Assembly (NCBI RefSeq): GCF_000737705.1 | Contig: NZ_JPRH01000015.1 | Span: forward strand, 1-35,942 | Origin: Chryseobacterium soli | GTDB lineage: Bacteria > Bacteroidota > Bacteroidia > Flavobacteriales > Weeksellaceae | DNA: 35,942 bases | Direction: 5' to 3' | Shown here: positions 32,758 through 35,942 of the stretch, one piece after another | Position numbering within the stretch: position 1 is the stretch's first letter | Layout: every line of letters begins with the position of its first letter | Notes under the pieces: generated by a model | The model's database searches: none | What the model was told of the DNA's origin: nothing | What the model saw: the letters and a program-made list of their open reading frames with translations, nothing else | Made by a program: the position numbers and the translations under genes

Positions 32758-35700
32758 TTTACTCCAATTTTTAAATTAGCTTCTATTCCCAAGAGTGCTT
32801 TCACACCACCTCCCACGTTAATGCATCCTCCACAGCTAGACCTTACAGATCCCGTAAGATTTCCGCCTTTCATATAGCTATCATCTCCAAATCCTTTACC
32901 TTTTTTATAAAATCCGATTTGTCCAACACCATTAGTTTGAGCTGATTGGCTATTATAACCAAAAGGATTAGAATTGGTTCCTTCCGTCCATGTATGTTCG
33001 ACACCTACACTAGCACTTATGGGAGTCTTTTTAAATCCAGCGCCTATCGAAATACTGCTTTTAAACTTTGTACTACCTGCTTCATTAAGCCAACCACCAG
33101 TAGAGTTACTTGGATTAATTAAATCTATTTTTCCTCCTGCTACATCAAAAGACACTGCATTTATGTCAGCATTACCAATACTAGATTTTACACCAACCTG
33201 AAGACCAAAAGAAGTCTTGCCTTCAATTTCTAAAACTATATGATCAGATAAAAAATTTTCGACTTTTGTACCTAAAGGCTCTGTTCCTGCCATATCACGA
33301 GAAGTATGTTGTATGCCGTTTTGAATCCAATGAGCATTATCATCTAATGAGACATATCCAGAAGGATGATCATATCCTGTCTTATATGGAGCAAAGTGTT
33401 CAGCACCTTTTCCCCAATATTTTTCAGCATTTGATTGATTGGTTACCCTACTATCCCAAAAATAATTGCCATCTTGTCCTTTAACCCAGTCCAGCGGGCT
33501 ACGACCATCGGGATCTCCAAAACGTATCGGATTATTAAAAGCATAATTATAAGGATTCCATCTTCTACTTGTTTCCGCCAGCGGATCCACAACACCCCAT
33601 CTTCCAATATCCGGCATATAAAACCTCGCTCCATAATCATACATCCCAGTTTCAGTCTGTAATTCCTTCCCGTTATATTTATACTGATAAGAATAGTTTC
33701 CGGAAATATCATTGTATCCTTCGTGCTTTAATCCAAAAGGATAATAATTATTTTCTTCAAGAATTTCTACCTGTGAATCGTTATTAAAAAAACTTAATCT
33801 TACATTCCCTAAATGATCTGTATAATGGTAAATATACTTATTTTTTTCAAAATCATAGTATCCTTCCGAAGTTGGGACGAAATTTAATGTTGCAGGATAA
33901 AACTTTATTTGGGTGTAGTGAAATCCGTCCAAATAATCTGTAGTTTGCATTACTTGTGTCACATGTTGTTTTCTTATTTTAGCTCCACTTGCATTATATA
34001 CATACTTTACTGCTGTTTCTATGGATATTCCAGGAATAGTGGTAAAACTTATATGATTAGGAAGATTGAGAAAATTATAACTAATCGTTTTAATGTTTTT
34101 ATCAATATGGCTGGTCATATTCCCATTTCCATCACTGTTCCCATTATCATAGACGATGGTATTGGGAACAGGAAGATAAGGATAGCCTGAAGGGTTTTGC
34201 GAAATATCTGAGACCGAAGTAAGCCTGTTTCCTGCATAAATGTAGGTAAGGTTGTCGATCAATTCTGCTGTACCGTAGCTATTCTTGGTGTTTCTCCACA
34301 TTCTTGTGATATTTCCGTTCAGGTCATAGGCTGTCTCTTCATTATAGAAGTTATTATATGAAACTGTTGATAATGGTTCGCGATAGTGTGACAGGGTCAG
34401 TCTGTTCAGCCCATCATACCGGTAATCATATCTTCTGAAGACATCATCTGATGCAGTTCTCCAGTCTACTTCGGTAATGTTTCCGTTGTACCTTTTCTCG
34501 ATATCGATTGGATAATCATATTTTATCTCATACCCGAACAATTTTCCATTCAGATTGGCAGGATCATTGATTTTGGTCATCCAGCCCCTGACGTTATAAG
34601 CATAATCAATACTCTGAAGATTGTTTCCAACCTTTTTATTTTTCAGCTGGGATAATTCGTTATAGCTGTTTTCTGCCAAAAGTTCCTGAGGCTGACTGTC
34701 TACCTGGTGATAGTGTTTTTTCAGTCTGTTCTGCGGATCATATTCAAAGGTTTCTGTAATGACCCTTTCTGTATCGGTATCAAGTCTTTTGTGCTTTGTA
34801 ACGGATTTTAATGGTACGCCCGCAAAATCCAGTTGGGATTCAGTTCTGGTATAGCCTCCCAAATGATTGATGGAATATCCTCCCACCGCTCTTCCTTTGG
34901 TATCGTAATAGGTGTAACTTTTAGTCCAGTTATCGTCTTCAATGTTTTTCACCAAACTCATCACAGGAAGTCCTTTGGTGCTTCTTCCATCGCTGGAAGG
35001 CGTCTGCGTCAGCAGAGCTGCTCCCTGAATGTCTGCAGGAAATGCAGGATTGAAACTGTAGGATGGATAGGTGTCATAATAATTGACACTAAGGATGGCA
35101 GGAATTTCACCCACAAAATTATTGTCTGTATAATAAACCGTTATTCCATTTCTGGTAAATCCTGTCGTACTTCTGCTTTCAGTAATGGCCAGATCATTGA
35201 TTTCATTTTGTCTTGCTGCTCTTTCTCCACCAGAAGATAAAATTCCGGTATAGATCACTCTTCCAAAAAGGTCATATTTCGTAATGATCCATTTACCTTG
35301 GGTTTTAAGATTGGTATCCTGAGAAAGCACAAGACGATCTGTTCTATCATACACCATATATTCCCAGCCTTTGCCGGGAAGTTTTTTTTCTACCAGTCTT
35401 CCTCTTCCATCGTAACGGTATTCATAGGCTAAAGCATTCTGTTCTGCCAGTCCCCAGGTCTGCATTTTGGCAAGAAGTGGCGGAACAACCCATGCCAGTT
35501 GGTCATATTCGTTATAGACATAGTAGGTGTCAGCATTTTCAGAGGCATTTAAGACTTTTCTTACCAGCAAAGTCTGTCCTTTTCCGTTTTTGAATTCTAT
35601 GGTTTCATTGCCGTCTTCGTCTTTCACCGAGTTTTTATATAATTGTCCTGTTCCATAGGTACCGTTATAGCTGATTCCGGATTTTGTGGCTCCATTCTCC

Positions 35701-35942
35701 CAGGCGGTAGGAGCCGTATATTTGATCACTTCTCCTGAAACATTAGCATCGTAATTAAATTTTACAGGTTTGTCACTCCAGGCATTACCTACCTGTCTCT
35801 GTTCCAGGATCCTGTCCAGGGGTGAGTTTTCAAGGGTCTTTTCGGCATAGATCTTTTCTGATCCGTACAAATCGGTTTGGGTAGCATTGGCCAATGGTGT
35901 AGGAACAATGGCACCGTTCATCGTTCCGCCTTGAGGAACGGG
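32754..35942 (-). CDS. RHS-repeat protein with unique C-terminal tail (5' end outside window)
   Basis: At least 1062 codons; the frame is open to the right edge (upstream of Met at 35921 it reads PVPQGGT), so the gene starts beyond the window, probably with a DUF6443-type N-terminus. Repeated YD/RHS units (YEYRYDGRGRLVEKKLPG, YVYNEYDQLAWVVPP, FEYDPQNRLKKH) lead to the RHS-associated core (YHYTDHLGNVRLSFF, YPFGLKHEGYN, YKYNGKELQTETGMYDYGAR, WGVVDPLAE, NNPIRFGDPDGRSPLDWV). After DPDGR a 248-residue tail differs in character: Gly/Ser-rich with alternating strands and a CGGC pair (SSCGGCINVGGG). RHS shells enclose C-terminal toxins used against neighbouring cells; the tail's activity is unknown. 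The stop overlaps a small downstream gene. Confidence 0.93.
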   Translation of the reverse strand, partial: PVPQGGTMNGAIVPTPLANATQTDLYGSEKIYAEKTLENSPLDRILEQRQVGNAWSDKPVKFNYDANVSGEVIKYTAPTAWENGATKSGISYNGTYGTGQLYKNSVKDEDGNETIEFKNGKGQTLLVRKVLNASENADTYYVYNEYDQLAWVVPPLLAKMQTWGLAEQNALAYEYRYDGRGRLVEKKLPGKGWEYMVYDRTDRLVLSQDTNLKTQGKWIITKYDLFGRVIYTGILSSGGERAARQNEINDLAITESRSTTGFTRNGITVYYTDNNFVGEIPAILSVNYYDTYPSYSFNPAFPADIQGAALLTQTPSSDGRSTKGLPVMSLVKNIEDDNWTKSYTYYDTKGRAVGGYSINHLGGYTRTESQLDFAGVPLKSVTKHKRLDTDTERVITETFEYDPQNRLKKHYHQVDSQPQELLAENSYNELSQLKNKKVGNNLQSIDYAYNVRGWMTKINDPANLNGKLFGYEIKYDYPIDIEKRYNGNITEVDWRTASDDVFRRYDYRYDGLNRLTLSHYREPLSTVSYNNFYNEETAYDLNGNITRMWRNTKNSYGTAELIDNLTYIYAGNRLTSVSDISQNPSGYPYLPVPNTIVYDNGNSDGNGNMTSHIDKNIKTISYNFLNLPNHISFTTIPGISIETAVKYVYNASGAKIRKQHVTQVMQTTDYLDGFHYTQIKFYPATLNFVPTSEGYYDFEKNKYIYHYTDHLGNVRLSFFNNDSQVEILEENNYYPFGLKHEGYNDISGNYSYQYKYNGKELQTETGMYDYGARFYMPDIGRWGVVDPLAETSRRWNPYNYAFNNPIRFGDPDGRSPLDWVKGQDGNYFWDSRVTNQSNAEKYWGKGAEHFAPYKTGYDHPSGYVSLDDNAHWIQNGIQHTSRDMAGTEPLGTKVENFLSDHIVLEIEGKTSFGLQVGVKSSIGNADINAVSFDVAGGKIDLINPSNSTGGWLNEAGSTKFKSSISIGAGFKKTPISASVGVEHTWTEGTNSNPFGYNSQSAQTNGVGQIGFYKKGKGFGDDSYMKGGNLTGSVRSSCGGCINVGGGVKALLGIEANLKIGVK

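Noticed and set aside
34833..35240. 135-codon plus-strand reading frame inside the RHS gene
   Set aside because: Antisense to recognisable RHS repeats; no signal peptide or domain.

Overview
The window reads as chromosome of a Flavobacteriia member (phylum Bacteroidota), most likely Chryseobacterium or a close relative. The evidence is a SusC/SusD pair, a type IX secretion sorting domain, AQ-ending signal peptides, promoter motifs of the TTG/TAnnTTTG type, a type B L31, an RHS protein of the style common in Chryseobacterium, and strongly A+T-rich spacers. Genus-level placement is inference; no search was run.

Layout, left to right. (1) 35-187: a 5S rRNA, the end of an rRNA operon, with its terminator. 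A 530-base spacer follows that carries two copies of a degenerate ~35-bp repeat. (2) 722-6015, minus strand: five tightly packed genes. Two are paralogous small secreted beta proteins, one is a third small secreted protein, one is a two-Ig-domain periplasmic protein, and one is a 918-residue outer-membrane barrel with Ig-like N-terminal and C-terminal domains. The arrangement strongly recalls a chaperone-usher pilus operon but matches none I can name; it is the best candidate for an undescribed system here. (3) 6243-13304, minus: SusC, SusD and a Tat-exported phosphocholine-specific phospholipase C, a likely phospholipid-scavenging operon. (4) 13483-21010, minus: eight close-packed genes (beta-helix lipoprotein, MazG-like pyrophosphohydrolase, aroA, two small secreted proteins, an SDR oxidoreductase, a WG-repeat protein and an Omp85-family barrel), probably one transcript. 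(5) 21036-27530, plus: rpmE2, a GlmU-like protein, an ECF sigma factor operon with DUF4252/GIN-domain surface proteins, and guaB. (6) 27541-28529, minus: a DsbA-like thioredoxin-fold protein and a peroxiredoxin. (7) 28937-30811, plus: a secreted M43-type metalloprotease with a type IX sorting domain. (8) 30876-35942: an accessory-looking stretch with a frameshifted KTSC-domain pseudogene, three small unknown genes and an RHS-repeat protein running off the right edge. The RHS gene ends in a unique C-terminal tail and overlaps the start of a small downstream gene, the layout of a polymorphic toxin with its immunity gene.

Together, most of the window serves the cell envelope and surface: assembly of outer-membrane barrels, surface fibres, nutrient capture from phospholipids, secreted proteolysis and contact-dependent competition. 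Housekeeping genes (5S rRNA, rpmE2, aroA, guaB) are interspersed.
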